A stretch of 64,000 bases of DNA from Oscillospiraceae bacterium (GTDB lineage Bacteria > Bacillota > Clostridia > Oscillospirales > WRJC01). Below the pieces are notes generated by a model. It saw only the letters and a program-made list of their open reading frames with translations. It was not told the DNA's origin and did not search any database. Below are positions 23,101-32,660 of the stretch, one piece after another (the first letter of the stretch is position 1; each line of letters starts with the position of its first letter). Made by a program: the position numbers and the translations under genes. The stretch is taken from assembly GCA_009783265.1 (NCBI GenBank), contig WRHM01000007.1, forward strand, positions 1 to 64,000, written 5' to 3'.

Positions 23101-24030
23101 ATGCAAAACAGAATGAAGATTGAAAATGTTCTCAAGGCAGTAAAAAATAATTATGATATAAATATTCAAAATGTAGAATTTTTTCGTGACGGCGGAAGTT
23201 GTTCTTATACAGTTTATGGCACGAATAATAAATATTTTTTGAAGACTATTGGGTGTCAGCCGTATCTTGAAACAGCTATAGATTCAGCATATATTCAAAT
23301 GCATCTGTTACAAAATAAGTTTCCGGTAATACCGGTTATATTAACTAAAGAAGGAATTCCGTATATCCTTGTAGAAGAGCAGGGCAGGGAATATATTTTT
23401 ATCATGTATGATTTTATAGAATTAGATGAATTTTCTCTTGAAGATAACGAGGCGGCAGGCGAATTGATAGGTCAGCTTCATCAGGTAATGAAAAGTTATA
23501 CGGGACATTTATTAGTACGCGGCAAAAATTATTTCATTGACAGATATGTGGAAATAATGAAAAAAAAGAATTATCCCGGAGTGGAATTGTTTAATGCTTA
23601 CGGGGATAAATTGTGGGAAAAGATAAATAATCTCCCCCGCGGATATTGTCACTGCGAATTGCACCGGGGCAATATTCACAAAACTAAAACCGGCGGAAAA
23701 CAAATATATATCGTAGATTTTGACGAGTCTAATTTATCTTTTCCCATGTATGACGTTACTTTATTTTGCAATGATACAGACTGGTCGAGTTTCGATTATA
23801 AAACTTTTGAAAAATCAAAATTTATATTAGATAATTTTTTGAAAGGTTATTTGCGCCACAGCTTATTGACTAATGAGGAAATATCTGCTTTTTTCGATTT
23901 TATAGCCGTTTTTCATTTTCAGATGCAGCCTAAAATAATGGAAATATACGGTTATGATACAGCCGATAACGACTTTTTTGACAGGCAATATGATTTACTG
24001 ATAAATTTAAAAGAAAAATATAAATTATAA
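23101..24030 (+). CDS. APH/choline-kinase-fold phosphotransferase with Glu in the catalytic position
   Basis: The 309-residue protein has the aminoglycoside phosphotransferase fold: a glycine-rich GGSCSYTVYG start, a FLKTI lysine strand, a central IMYDFI hinge, and the catalytic loop HCELHRGN (184-191). In the family the loop is HxDxxxxN; here Asp is replaced by Glu186 (codon GAA). The metal-binding VDFDES (205-210) is intact. The substrate may be a sugar, an amino alcohol or an antibiotic. A GGAG site precedes ATG 23101. It is followed by a second kinase 25 bp downstream. Confidence 0.75.
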   Translation: MQNRMKIENVLKAVKNNYDINIQNVEFFRDGGSCSYTVYGTNNKYFLKTIGCQPYLETAIDSAYIQMHLLQNKFPVIPVILTKEGIPYILVEEQGREYIFIMYDFIELDEFSLEDNEAAGELIGQLHQVMKSYTGHLLVRGKNYFIDRYVEIMKKKNYPGVELFNAYGDKLWEKINNLPRGYCHCELHRGNIHKTKTGGKQIYIVDFDESNLSFPMYDVTLFCNDTDWSSFDYKTFEKSKFILDNFLKGYLRHSLLTNEEISAFFDFIAVFHFQMQPKIMEIYGYDTADNDFFDRQYDLLINLKEKYKL

Positions 24031-24055
24031 AATTAAATTAAAACGGAGAAATATT

Positions 24056-24994
24056 ATGCTAAGTAAAACAGAGATAAATAATATTCTAAAAATATTGAAT
24101 ATCGTTGCGGAAACGATAAAAATATTTAAAGAAAAAGACAAATTTACCGAATATTTATTAGATGAAAAATATATTTTAAGAATATCGGAATCTGAATTGA
24201 CGGAACAAAAAAAGAATTATAGAGTAAATTCACTTTCGTTTGTGTCTAAAATTCATTCATCGGGATCAGTTACTGTTTCAGACCGTAAATATTATCATTT
24301 GCTTTTTGATTATATCCAGGGCAATGATTTGTTTAATGCTATACAAAATCTTACAGATGAACAAAAATATAATATCGGAAAAGAAATCGCCCAATTTCTG
24401 AGTGAATTGCATTCGATAACTGACACGTCTTATGACATGGGTCATTATATTCCTGTTGTTCCGAGATATAAGGGGATATGGAAAAACGGCCATCTGGAGT
24501 ATGCAAAACTGTTAAGAACCGGGCTGTCTGAAACTGATTTGAAATTAAACAGCAAAAAAGTGATTTCAAAGGCATTTGATTATATCTATGCAAATATCAG
24601 ATCTCTGGAATATCAAACAGGAGCAAGGTTATTGCATAACGATTTTCACCCTAAAAATATTATTGTACACAAGGGCAGACTGGCTGGAATAACAGATTGG
24701 GAGTGCTCGCAATTTGGCGAGGCGGATTTTGAATTAACTCATCTTTTTCACTGGCATTTTTATTTAATTCCGGACAATAATCTCGAAATATTATTAAAAT
24801 CCGTTGTTGAAAATCTGCATGCAGTTTTATATATACCCAATATAGAAAAACGCCTGACAATCTATCAGTTAGAACATGATTTGAACCAGTTAATTTGGCG
24901 TGGCAGGATTCAGGAAGAAGAGAGGATTTATAAAATAAACGGATGGCTGAACGGTCAGATTAGAGCGTTATTTGAAAAATGGCAAACAAAATAA
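24056..24994 (+). CDS. APH-family phosphotransferase
   Basis: The 312-residue protein has the canonical family catalytic loop HNDFHPKN (194-201) and metal-binding ITDWE (212-216). A LLFDYIQGNDL hinge segment lies near residue 85. It is only distantly like its neighbour at 23101, so this is not a simple recent duplication. CGGAG precedes ATG 24056, and the 25-bp gap implies cotranscription. The substrate is unknown. Antibiotic resistance is possible but is not shown by the sequence. Confidence 0.82.
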   Translation: MLSKTEINNILKILNIVAETIKIFKEKDKFTEYLLDEKYILRISESELTEQKKNYRVNSLSFVSKIHSSGSVTVSDRKYYHLLFDYIQGNDLFNAIQNLTDEQKYNIGKEIAQFLSELHSITDTSYDMGHYIPVVPRYKGIWKNGHLEYAKLLRTGLSETDLKLNSKKVISKAFDYIYANIRSLEYQTGARLLHNDFHPKNIIVHKGRLAGITDWECSQFGEADFELTHLFHWHFYLIPDNNLEILLKSVVENLHAVLYIPNIEKRLTIYQLEHDLNQLIWRGRIQEEERIYKINGWLNGQIRALFEKWQTK

Positions 24995-25017
24995 CGGGAA
25001 AACAATATAAACAGCAA

Positions 25018-25048
25018 AAAAACGGAGATTTATTAAATCTCCGTTTTT
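25018..25048. terminator. Bidirectional terminator between convergent genes
   Basis: AAAAACGGAGATTT (25018-25031) pairs perfectly with AAATCTCCGTTTTT (25035-25048). It serves the kinase pair on one side and the solute-binding protein gene at 25068 on the other. Confidence 0.92.
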
Positions 25049-25067
25049 GTTTTATTATATTATATTT

Positions 25068-26603
25068 TTAATCCAGATCTTCGAATACGGCGATAACTTT
25101 ATTTATATCTTTTTCCATTGAGTTTGACCTTTTGTCATAATAAGATACAATATCCCTGTTTGATTTATTGCATAGAGTAATAAAATCCAGAAATACATTG
25201 CCGAAAGCGTAAACCCCGCCGATGTCATAAGTCCTTGAGCCGAATATTATATCAAGCATTTCGCTCGATTCTTCGTCACGCGCAAATTTTCTCTGCAAAA
25301 CTACGTCGTAATACGCAGGCTGCAACGTGTAACGGCTTTCAGCGGACATAGCCTCTAAAATTATACTCGTCCTTTCAGGGTCAGACGCAGTTTTCGGCAC
25401 TCCGAGCAAAACTCCTGTGTACGGATTTACAACGCTGTAATAATTTTCCTGATTCTCGTCGAACTTAGGCATTGGGAGTATTCCGAAATTTGAATCCATT
25501 CCCCTGAATTTTTCTACGACTCTCATTCTGACCCACATAAACAACGCCCTGTTTTCCTCAAACGAAGAATGATACGCCCTGAGCCAGTTTACGCTGTTTG
25601 CGCCCCCATCGGATATATCTGACTGTATATTCAAAACGTCCGGCTTGTTATACATAATATCCATTGCTTTTTCTATTACCTGCAAATTGCGGGGTGATGT
25701 GAAATCCATATACGGCAGATCGTTTTCGTCTTTACTCGCCAAAGTCCCGCCTCCCGATACAAGAAGAGCGTGCAATGTATCGTTATAGCCGACAAATCCC
25801 CATCTGTCGTCGTCGGGTTTCATCACTCCGTCGCCGTTTAAATCGGCGGACCCCTGTTTTATATATTCGTCGAGTTTATCCATAGTCCACTTGCCTTCTT
25901 TTGCCAGATTATACGGCAATTCCAAGCTTAAATCGCTCATTAAATCTTTGTTGAACAGCAGCGCGTTTGTCGCTTCGTTGTCGAGTATCAGCATATCGCC
26001 GGCCAAGAGATAATTTTTATTGTCTATCGACATAGAGTTTACGCCCGCGTCCCACCACGGTTTGTCTAAGTCTATATACGGCAGATTCGCGACGTTAAGC
26101 AAATTCCCGCTGGTTATAACTCCGGGGACGTTATTGTTAAATATCAAAACCGCGTCAAAAGCGTCGTCGCCGGATTTAACGGTCTTATTAAGCTGGCCTT
26201 TCTCGTCCGGGTTTGAGACAATAGCAAAATCAATATTATATTTGTCTTTCAGAATTTCGTTTCTTCTGTAAACAGCGTCGTTGATCGGCTCATCGGTCTC
26301 TTCGATTTCAGCGGCGATCTCTCTTGGTTCTGGCGTGAGCCAGTCGTCGCTCTCTTCCCTGTGGGTCAGAACTGTAAACACATGCCCGTCAAAATTTACG
26401 TCGTCCGGCAAATCCGGCAGTATTCTCGCTTCAGATTCAGTATCTGAGCCCTCGTTCTGTGCGTCGTCGGCGTTTGTCAAATTATTATCCGGCGTTTCGT
26501 CTACTCCCGCGTCTTTTGATTTTTTGTCGCCGCATGCAGTCAATACGCCGAAAATCAATAAAACGGCTAACATAAGAGACAGCATTCTTTTTATTTTTTG
26601 CAT
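25068..26603 (-). CDS. Extracellular solute-binding lipoprotein, paralogue 2
   Basis: The 511-residue protein has a lipoprotein signal (lipobox LTAC, then GDKKSKDAG) and an Asp/Glu/Asn-rich tether. Family blocks visible are DEPINDAVYRRNEILKDKYN, VLIFNNNVPGV, YIDLDKPWWDAGVNSMS, ADLNGDGVMKPDDDRWGF, ILPMPKFDENQENYYS, and RYTLQPAYYDVVLQRKFARD near the C-terminus. It is the first-described member of a tandem triple with 26659 and 28541, which share nearly all these blocks. It should present a sugar to an ABC importer encoded elsewhere. GGAGCG precedes ATG 26603. Confidence 0.88.
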   Translation of the reverse strand: MQKIKRMLSLMLAVLLIFGVLTACGDKKSKDAGVDETPDNNLTNADDAQNEGSDTESEARILPDLPDDVNFDGHVFTVLTHREESDDWLTPEPREIAAEIEETDEPINDAVYRRNEILKDKYNIDFAIVSNPDEKGQLNKTVKSGDDAFDAVLIFNNNVPGVITSGNLLNVANLPYIDLDKPWWDAGVNSMSIDNKNYLLAGDMLILDNEATNALLFNKDLMSDLSLELPYNLAKEGKWTMDKLDEYIKQGSADLNGDGVMKPDDDRWGFVGYNDTLHALLVSGGGTLASKDENDLPYMDFTSPRNLQVIEKAMDIMYNKPDVLNIQSDISDGGANSVNWLRAYHSSFEENRALFMWVRMRVVEKFRGMDSNFGILPMPKFDENQENYYSVVNPYTGVLLGVPKTASDPERTSIILEAMSAESRYTLQPAYYDVVLQRKFARDEESSEMLDIIFGSRTYDIGGVYAFGNVFLDFITLCNKSNRDIVSYYDKRSNSMEKDINKVIAVFEDLD

Positions 26604-26658
26604 AAACTTCGCTCCTTGAATTTATTTATTTTGGCTTGCCAATAAATTTATATATTAA

Positions 26659-28206
26659 TCAGTCCATTGACTGGAAAATATTTACTATTTTATCTATCGC
26701 TTTTTCCATTGCGCCGATTTTTTTGTCATAATAAGAAATTATATTTCTGTCGTTTTTTGCGGCTAAATTTATAAAATCTATAAACACGTTGCCGAAACTA
26801 TATACGCTGCCTATATCATAAACCCTTGAGTTAAATATAATATCAAGCATTTCTTCGGATTCTTCGTCCCTTACGTATTTTCTCGTCAATACAACGTCAT
26901 AATATGCTGGCTGGAGAGTGTATCTGCTCTCGGCTGAAAGGGCTTCGAGAATTATGCTGACCCTGTCTAAATCCGACGCGCTCTTGGGAACCCCGAGAAG
27001 CACTCCCGTGTAGGGATTTACCACGCTATAATATTTTTCCTGCGCTTCGTCGAATTTCGGCAACGGAATTATTCCGAAATTAGCTTCCATGCCCCTGAAA
27101 AATTCGACAAACCTCATTCTTGTCCACATGAACAAAATCCTGTTTTCTTCAAACCCTTTTACATGAATTTCATCGCCTTTGGTCAAATCACCGCCGCTGC
27201 CGCCTTTCGGAGGAGCCTGAGCATTTAATACATATTCCGGATTATATAATAAATTCATGACTTTTTCAAGCACGGCTAAATTTTTTTCGCTTGCAAAATC
27301 CATATACGGTATATCATCTTTGTCTTTAACTGCGAGAGCCCCGCCGCCACTCACGAGAAGGGCATGAAACGTATCGTTATATGTAGCAAATCCCCATCTG
27401 TCCTCATAAGCGGTCATCTGACCGTCGCCGTTTAAATCAGACGCGGTGTCTTTTATCATATCGTTCATAACGTCAAATGTCCATTTGCCTTCTTTTACTA
27501 AATTATACGGCAGGTCAATGCCTAAATCGCCCATTAAATCTTTGTTAAACAGCAAAACATTTGTCGCTTCGTTGTCGAGTATCAATAAATCGCCGGCTAA
27601 AAGATAATTTTTGTGGTCTATCGACATAGCGTTTACAGCCGGGTCCCACCACGGCTTATCTAAATCTATATACGGCAGATTCTCGATATTAGTCAGTAAC
27701 TCAGCCGTCACAATCCCCGGGACGTTATTATTAAACATAATAGCCGCATCATATACATCATCACCGGATTTTACTGCTTTGTTCATAGCGTTTCTTTCAT
27801 CTGCAATCCCTATCATGTCAATATTTATATTATACTTTTCCATTATTTTAAGATTTCTTTTGAAAACCGCGTCGTTTATCGGCTCGCTGTTTTCTTCTTC
27901 TGATATAATCTCAATCGGAAGCGGCCCAACCCAGTCGGCTCCTTCGTACAGGTGCGTCAGGAAAGTAAACGTGTAACCTCCGAAATCCGCGTCACTGGGA
28001 AGATCCGGCTCTATTCGTGCGTCCGCAGGGGTATTATCGTCGCCGGGCTGGTCGCTTTCCTGATTATTCTCGGCGTTTTCATTATTCTCATTGCCATTTT
28101 TATTATCGTTATTATTGTCGGGACTGTTTTGCGCATTTCCCCCGCATGAAATTAATATACCCGCAATTATTGCCGCAATAAGCATAAGCAATATAATTTT
28201 TTTCAT
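26659..28206 (-). CDS. Extracellular solute-binding lipoprotein, paralogue 3
   Basis: ATG 28206 is chosen because GAGGG lies 8-10 bases upstream; the in-frame TTG at 28224 overlaps that site. The product has about 515 residues with lipobox LISC and a long Asn/Asp/Glu tether. It shares with its neighbours SEPINDAVFKRNLKIMEKYN, AIMFNNNVPGIV, NLPYIDLDKPWWDPAVNAMS, SDLNGDGQMTAYEDRWGF and YTLQPAYYDVVLTRKYVRD. It is separated from 25068 by 55 bp without a strong terminator, so the two may be cotranscribed. Confidence 0.88.
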   Translation of the reverse strand: MKKIILLMLIAAIIAGILISCGGNAQNSPDNNNDNKNGNENNENAENNQESDQPGDDNTPADARIEPDLPSDADFGGYTFTFLTHLYEGADWVGPLPIEIISEEENSEPINDAVFKRNLKIMEKYNINIDMIGIADERNAMNKAVKSGDDVYDAAIMFNNNVPGIVTAELLTNIENLPYIDLDKPWWDPAVNAMSIDHKNYLLAGDLLILDNEATNVLLFNKDLMGDLGIDLPYNLVKEGKWTFDVMNDMIKDTASDLNGDGQMTAYEDRWGFATYNDTFHALLVSGGGALAVKDKDDIPYMDFASEKNLAVLEKVMNLLYNPEYVLNAQAPPKGGSGGDLTKGDEIHVKGFEENRILFMWTRMRFVEFFRGMEANFGIIPLPKFDEAQEKYYSVVNPYTGVLLGVPKSASDLDRVSIILEALSAESRYTLQPAYYDVVLTRKYVRDEESEEMLDIIFNSRVYDIGSVYSFGNVFIDFINLAAKNDRNIISYYDKKIGAMEKAIDKIVNIFQSMD

Positions 28207-28280
28207 ATATATTATCCCTCTCAAAAAATTATTGCAACTGCAATTTATTATAATAATAAAACAAGAAGAAAAGCATATCT

Positions 28281-28378
28281 ACAGCCAACCCCTCCGGCAC
28301 CGCGGTGCCACCTCCCCTTTCAAGGGAGGCAGGGGATATTGCGCCCAAAGCCTCCCCTGACAGGGGAGGTGCCGCGAA
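28281..28378. repeat. GC-rich palindromic intergenic repeat, CCTCCCCTTT family
   Basis: The segment contains CACCGCGGTG, CCTCCCCTTTCAAGGGAGG and CCTCCCCTGACAGGGGAGG palindromes. They are much more GC-rich than the surrounding AT-rich spacer. Related structured spacers occur at 41871-41988, 45613-45739 and 51281-51402. Confidence 0.7.
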
Positions 28379-28489
28379 CGTGTAACGAATGTGAACGTAG
28401 TTCACATGCAGTTCACGCCAATCAATGCGGCGGTGGGGTTTTCTATAACTTGTTTCACTATAATTTATAAAAAATCATATAAACCTATT

Positions 28490-28525
28490 CGTAGGAGCGA
28501 ACATAAACATAATTCGCCCCCTACG
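28490..28525. repeat. GTAGG-type palindromic intergenic repeat
   Basis: CGTAGGAGCGAA (28490-28501) and TTCGCCCCCTACG (28513-28525) form an imperfect inverted repeat. It has the same GTAGGGGCG ... CGCCCCTAC ends as copies at 36714, 38416, 41657 and 41766. Confidence 0.65.
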
Positions 28526-28540
28526 ATATTATTATTTATT

Positions 28541-30103
28541 TTAATCGTCCAACGCTTCAAACTGAGTGACGACTTTATCTATCGCTTTTTCCATCGAACC
28601 GATTTTTTTGTCATAATAAGATATGACGTTTCTGTCCTGTTTACCCGCAAGATTGCAGAAATCAGAGAATACGCTGCCAAAACTGTAAACCCCGCCTATA
28701 TCATATACCTGCGTATTAAATATAATATCGAGCATTTCGCTTGATTCTTCGTCTCTCGCGAATTTTCTGTTGAGCACTATATCATAATACGCGGGCTGGA
28801 GCGTATATTTGCTCTCGGCCGACAAAGCTTCGAGAATTATACTTGTCCTTTCAGGGTCGCCCGTAGTTTTCGGCACCCCGAGCATAACCCCGGTGTACGG
28901 ATTGACTAAGCTACAGTAATTATCCTGCGCTTCATCGTATTTGGGCATAGGCAATATGCCGAAGTTTGAATCCATTCCCCTGAAAGCTTCGACCACCCTC
29001 ATTCTTATCCACATGAACAATACCCTGTCTTCCATGAATGTGTCATAATACACTTTCATCCATGTCACGTTTCCCGTACCTGCCCCTACCGACTGGACGT
29101 TAAAAACTCCCGGATTTGAATTTGTATACATCAAATCCATAGCTTTTTCGAGAACTTGAAGATTCCTCGGCTCGGCAAAACACATATAAGGCACGTCGTC
29201 GGGGTCTTTGTCAGCCAGCAGTCCGCCGCCCGCAATCAACATAGCCTGAAGCGTATCATTAAATACCATCATAGAAAACCTGTCGTCGGGATAATCCAGT
29301 TTGCCGTCGCCGTTCAAGTCAAGTTCAACGTCCTTTGTCATTTCTATCATTTTATCAAACGTCCATTTCCCGTCTTTGACTGACTGATAGGGCAGATCCA
29401 TGCCTAAATCCGCCATTAAATCTTTGTTAAATATCATGGCGTTAGTCGCTTCGTTATCTAATATAAGCAAATCGCCGGCTAAAAGATACTGCTTATTAAC
29501 GACCGACATAGCGTTTACGCCGTCGTCCCACCAGGGTTTATCCAAATCTATGTACGGCAGCTGTGAAACTTCCATGAGAAGATTGCCCGTAACGACCCCG
29601 GGGACATTGTTGTTAAAAATCAAAACTGCGTCGTAAGTGTCGTCTCCGGCGTTTACTATTTTTTTAAGGGTGCTGTTTTCCCCGGTATCAGAGACCATTT
29701 TGATTTCGATTCCGTATCTTGATTTTATGACAGAATTTCTCTGGTAAACCGCGTCGTTGATAGGCTCGCTGTTCTGGACTTCCTGTCCGTCCTGCATTTC
29801 AGCTACGAGTTCCCTCGCTTCGTCGCCTACCCAGTCCCAGCCTGACGCGCCCTCTTTGTGAGCCAAAAAAGTAAAAGTATAGCCGTCGTAATTAACATCG
29901 GGCAAATCCGGCAGAAGCTTGACTTCTTCAGCGTTTTCCTCGTCGTTTTGATCCGAATTTGGGTTTTCGGCTTTGTCGTCGTTATCATTCTCGCGGGAAG
30001 TATCCGTGTTTTTTTCTCCGCACGAAATAAAAACGCATGCAATCAATGCCATGACCAAAAAGAGGGCAATGATTTTAATAATATTATTTTGATTGCTTTT
30101 CAT
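28541..30103 (-). CDS. Extracellular solute-binding lipoprotein, paralogue 4
   Basis: The 520-residue protein has a lipobox (FISC, then GEKNTD) and an acidic tether. Shared blocks are SEPINDAVYQRNSVIKSRYG, VLIFNNNVPGVV, YIDLDKPWWDDGVNAMS, LDLNGDGKLDYPDDRFSM and YTLQPAYYDIVLNRKFARD. It is the third member of the tandem triple. GGAGTG precedes ATG 30103. It is separated from 26659 by a 334-bp spacer carrying two palindromic repeats, so it probably has its own transcript. The ligand is unknown. Confidence 0.88.
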   Translation of the reverse strand: MKSNQNNIIKIIALFLVMALIACVFISCGEKNTDTSRENDNDDKAENPNSDQNDEENAEEVKLLPDLPDVNYDGYTFTFLAHKEGASGWDWVGDEARELVAEMQDGQEVQNSEPINDAVYQRNSVIKSRYGIEIKMVSDTGENSTLKKIVNAGDDTYDAVLIFNNNVPGVVTGNLLMEVSQLPYIDLDKPWWDDGVNAMSVVNKQYLLAGDLLILDNEATNAMIFNKDLMADLGMDLPYQSVKDGKWTFDKMIEMTKDVELDLNGDGKLDYPDDRFSMMVFNDTLQAMLIAGGGLLADKDPDDVPYMCFAEPRNLQVLEKAMDLMYTNSNPGVFNVQSVGAGTGNVTWMKVYYDTFMEDRVLFMWIRMRVVEAFRGMDSNFGILPMPKYDEAQDNYCSLVNPYTGVMLGVPKTTGDPERTSIILEALSAESKYTLQPAYYDIVLNRKFARDEESSEMLDIIFNTQVYDIGGVYSFGSVFSDFCNLAGKQDRNVISYYDKKIGSMEKAIDKVVTQFEALDD

Positions 30104-30277
30104 AAATATACACTCCTGATTTTCTCTTTTATGTTTATTATTTTATAAAATCCTAAAGCCTGAAAAATCTGTGCGTCATTTATATTTTATTACGATTTTC
30201 AAATTATGTCAAGCCATATATTATAAAATTACTTGAATGGACTATAAAATTTCTGTGTATTTTGATTAAAAGTTTGA

Positions 30278-31711
30278 TTAAAATTTAGTGTTTTCAAATA
30301 TATAATTATATATTTCGCCGGAATTAATCCTGATTTGCGACATAGTGTCCCTATCCCTGACTGTGACTGTATTATCTTCGAGAGTGTCAAAATCTATTGT
30401 TATACAAAACGGCGTGCCGATTTCGTCCTGCCGCCTGTATCTCTTGCCGATAGAGCCCGCGTCGTCGTAATCGACCGTGAAATATTTCGAGAGTTCGTCG
30501 TATATTTTCTGCGCGGGTTCGGCGAGTTTTTTTGAGAGCGGCAGAATAGCGGCTTTTATCGGCGCGACAAAAGGGTGCAGCCTTAAAACAACTCTTATGT
30601 CATTCGGCGCGCCGAGGTCGTCGCGCCCTACGACTTCTTCGTCGTATGCGTCGCACAGTAAAACAAGACATAATCTCTCAACACCGATTGCCGGTTCTAT
30701 GACATAAGGCACGAATTTTTCGCCTGCGTCGGGATTATTATATTCAAGATTTTCACCGGATTCTTTTATATGCTGCGTCAAATCAAAATCTGTCCTGTCG
30801 GCGACTCCCCATAATTCTCCCCAGCCAAACGGGAATAAATACTCAAAATCCGTCGTAGCTTTAGAATAATGCGACAGTTCTTCTTTTTCATGATCTCTTA
30901 ATCTAAGATTATTTTCTTTTATGCCGAGATTTAATAAAAAGTTTTTGCAGTATTCTCTCCAATAATCGAACCATTCCAAATCAGTGCCGGGCTTGCAGAA
31001 AAATTCCATTTCCATCTGTTCAAATTCTCTTGTCCTGAATATAAAATTACCCGGAGTGATTTCGTTTCTGAACGATTTGCCGATCTGAGCAACGCCGAAC
31101 GGGATTTTTTTTCTTGTGGTTCTCTGTATATTCTTAAAATTTATAAATATACCCTGCGCAGTTTCGGGGCGCATATATAACTGCGTCTGAGAATCTTCTG
31201 TCACGCCCTGAAAAGTCTTGAACATCATGTTAAATTTGCGTATATCCGTAAAATCAGATTTGCCGCAATAAGAGCATTTGACGTTATTTTCTTTGATATA
31301 TTCAGTCATTTCTTCATTTTTCATGCCCTCGACTTTGACTGCGATATTATTTTCTTTCGCCCAGTCCTCGATTAATTTGTCTGCCCTGTGGCGCATTTTA
31401 CAGCCTTTGCAATCAATCAGCGGGTCATTAAAATTCACGACGTGGCCGGAAGCAACCCAGACCTGCGGATTAAGTAAAATCGACGAGTCGAGCCCGACGT
31501 TATATTTTGATTCCTGCACGAATTTTTTCCACCATGCTTTTTTGACGTTGTTTTTAAATTCAACGCCGAGGGGACCGTAGTCCCATGTATTCGCGAGGCC
31601 GCCGTATATCTCAGAACCCGCGTAGATATAGCCCCTGTTTTTACACAGAGCGACGAGTTTGTCCATAGTTAATTTAATATTATTAATATTATCGTTAGTT
31701 TCTGATTGCAT
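30278..31711 (-). CDS. glyQS: Glycyl-tRNA synthetase, single-chain type
   Basis: The 477-residue class II synthetase charges tRNA-Gly with glycine. It begins with the [20 protein letters not shown] motif 1 region, has DYGPLG, the zinc-binding [11 protein letters not shown] and CSYCGKSDF pairs, motif 2 ([21 protein letters not shown]), and motif 3 ([14 protein letters not shown]). The C-terminal anticodon-binding domain starts at about 370. It is the homodimeric form of many Firmicutes and eukaryotes, with the normal length for this short form. GGAGAT lies before ATG 31711. Confidence 0.96.
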   Translation of the reverse strand: MQSETNDNINNIKLTMDKLVALCKNRGYIYAGSEIYGGLANTWDYGPLGVEFKNNVKKAWWKKFVQESKYNVGLDSSILLNPQVWVASGHVVNFNDPLIDCKGCKMRHRADKLIEDWAKENNIAVKVEGMKNEEMTEYIKENNVKCSYCGKSDFTDIRKFNMMFKTFQGVTEDSQTQLYMRPETAQGIFINFKNIQRTTRKKIPFGVAQIGKSFRNEITPGNFIFRTREFEQMEMEFFCKPGTDLEWFDYWREYCKNFLLNLGIKENNLRLRDHEKEELSHYSKATTDFEYLFPFGWGELWGVADRTDFDLTQHIKESGENLEYNNPDAGEKFVPYVIEPAIGVERLCLVLLCDAYDEEVVGRDDLGAPNDIRVVLRLHPFVAPIKAAILPLSKKLAEPAQKIYDELSKYFTVDYDDAGSIGKRYRRQDEIGTPFCITIDFDTLEDNTVTVRDRDTMSQIRINSGEIYNYIFENTKF

Positions 31712-31740
31712 TTTATTTGTATCTCCTTATATTTTATTTG

Positions 31741-32064
31741 TTAATTTATCGCGTTTAAATGTTCGTCAAGTCCAAGCCCGAAATCTTCTTCTTCGTCATC
31801 GTCGTCTAATCCATTATATGCCGATTCGTAGTCATAATCATAAAAAGCGTCCATTTCACGGAGCTTTTTGCATTTTAGTTCTTCTTGCCTGTAAGAAATC
31901 AGCAGCAACGCGGACGTAACGCTTACAGCCGTAAATACCGCGATAATTGCTCTCGGTATGCTTTTTTTCTGTATTGACAAAACAATCATCACAGTCAGCA
32001 GCATAAACGCTTTCGCAAACAAAACAATTCCCGCGAACAATTTAAAATTTTTGATTTTTTTCAT
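31741..32064 (-). CDS. Small membrane protein with acidic tail (107 aa)
   Basis: Two hydrophobic segments (about 9-32 and 37-58) are followed by a basic turn and then a very acidic C-terminus containing DDDDEEEDFGLG. No family is recognised. AGGAGGC precedes the ATG at 32064. It lies 29 bp upstream of glyQS in the same direction, so cotranscription is likely. The charge pattern predicts that both termini are cytoplasmic. Confidence 0.65.
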   Translation of the reverse strand: MKKIKNFKLFAGIVLFAKAFMLLTVMIVLSIQKKSIPRAIIAVFTAVSVTSALLLISYRQEELKCKKLREMDAFYDYDYESAYNGLDDDDEEEDFGLGLDEHLNAIN

Positions 32065-32106
32065 TGAATTAAGCCTCCTTAAATTTATATATATTTAATA
32101 TTTTTC

Positions 32107-32646
32107 CTATATTTTGTTTTTTATTTCATTATACAGAGAATCTAAAATAACGTTTCTGTCTTCACCTACGCCCGTATTGATAAATCTATAATTATATTTT
32201 TTGCATTGTTCTATTAATTTTATATTAAAATCATATATTCTTTTGGCAACTTCTCCGATATAATCGTCGGCGCAATAATATATCCAGTCCGGAGGTTTGG
32301 CGTAATGTTTAATATTATATTTTATTTCTTCAACCGGAATATCAGGGAATCCGAGAAAATACATATCTATTTTATTTTTAAACGGCAGTTTATAAATATC
32401 GTCCAAAGTAAAACTGTCAGGGTAATAATCAAAAACTGAATTTATCCCGTATGCTCCGGCATCTTCTAATAAACTTCCTAAAAGTGTTTTTACCTGCTCG
32501 GAATTGCTTAACAAATCGTCGCCGAGAGAGTCGCCGGATATTTTAGAAAATCCCAAGCCGCTTTTGACTAATTTTACAGACAGCGTTGTTTTCCCCGCTC
32601 TCGGGCAACCGCCGATTATTATTACTTTTCCCTGTTTTTCATTCAT
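32107..32646 (-). CDS. P-loop nucleotide/small-molecule kinase-like protein (179 aa)
   Basis: Walker A is GGCPRAGKTTL (12-22), preceded by a VIIIGG strand. The fold resembles the adenylate-kinase or shikimate-kinase superfamily. The segments YFLGFPDIPVEE and CADDYIGEVAKRIYDF lie in the lid and C-terminal regions. The substrate is unknown. GGAT upstream of ATG 32646 is a weak ribosome site; the start lies 14 bp after the prfB stop. Confidence 0.65.
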   Translation of the reverse strand: MNEKQGKVIIIGGCPRAGKTTLSVKLVKSGLGFSKISGDSLGDDLLSNSEQVKTLLGSLLEDAGAYGINSVFDYYPDSFTLDDIYKLPFKNKIDMYFLGFPDIPVEEIKYNIKHYAKPPDWIYYCADDYIGEVAKRIYDFNIKLIEQCKKYNYRFINTGVGEDRNVILDSLYNEIKNKI

Positions 32647-32660
32647 TAAAAATCCTCTTT

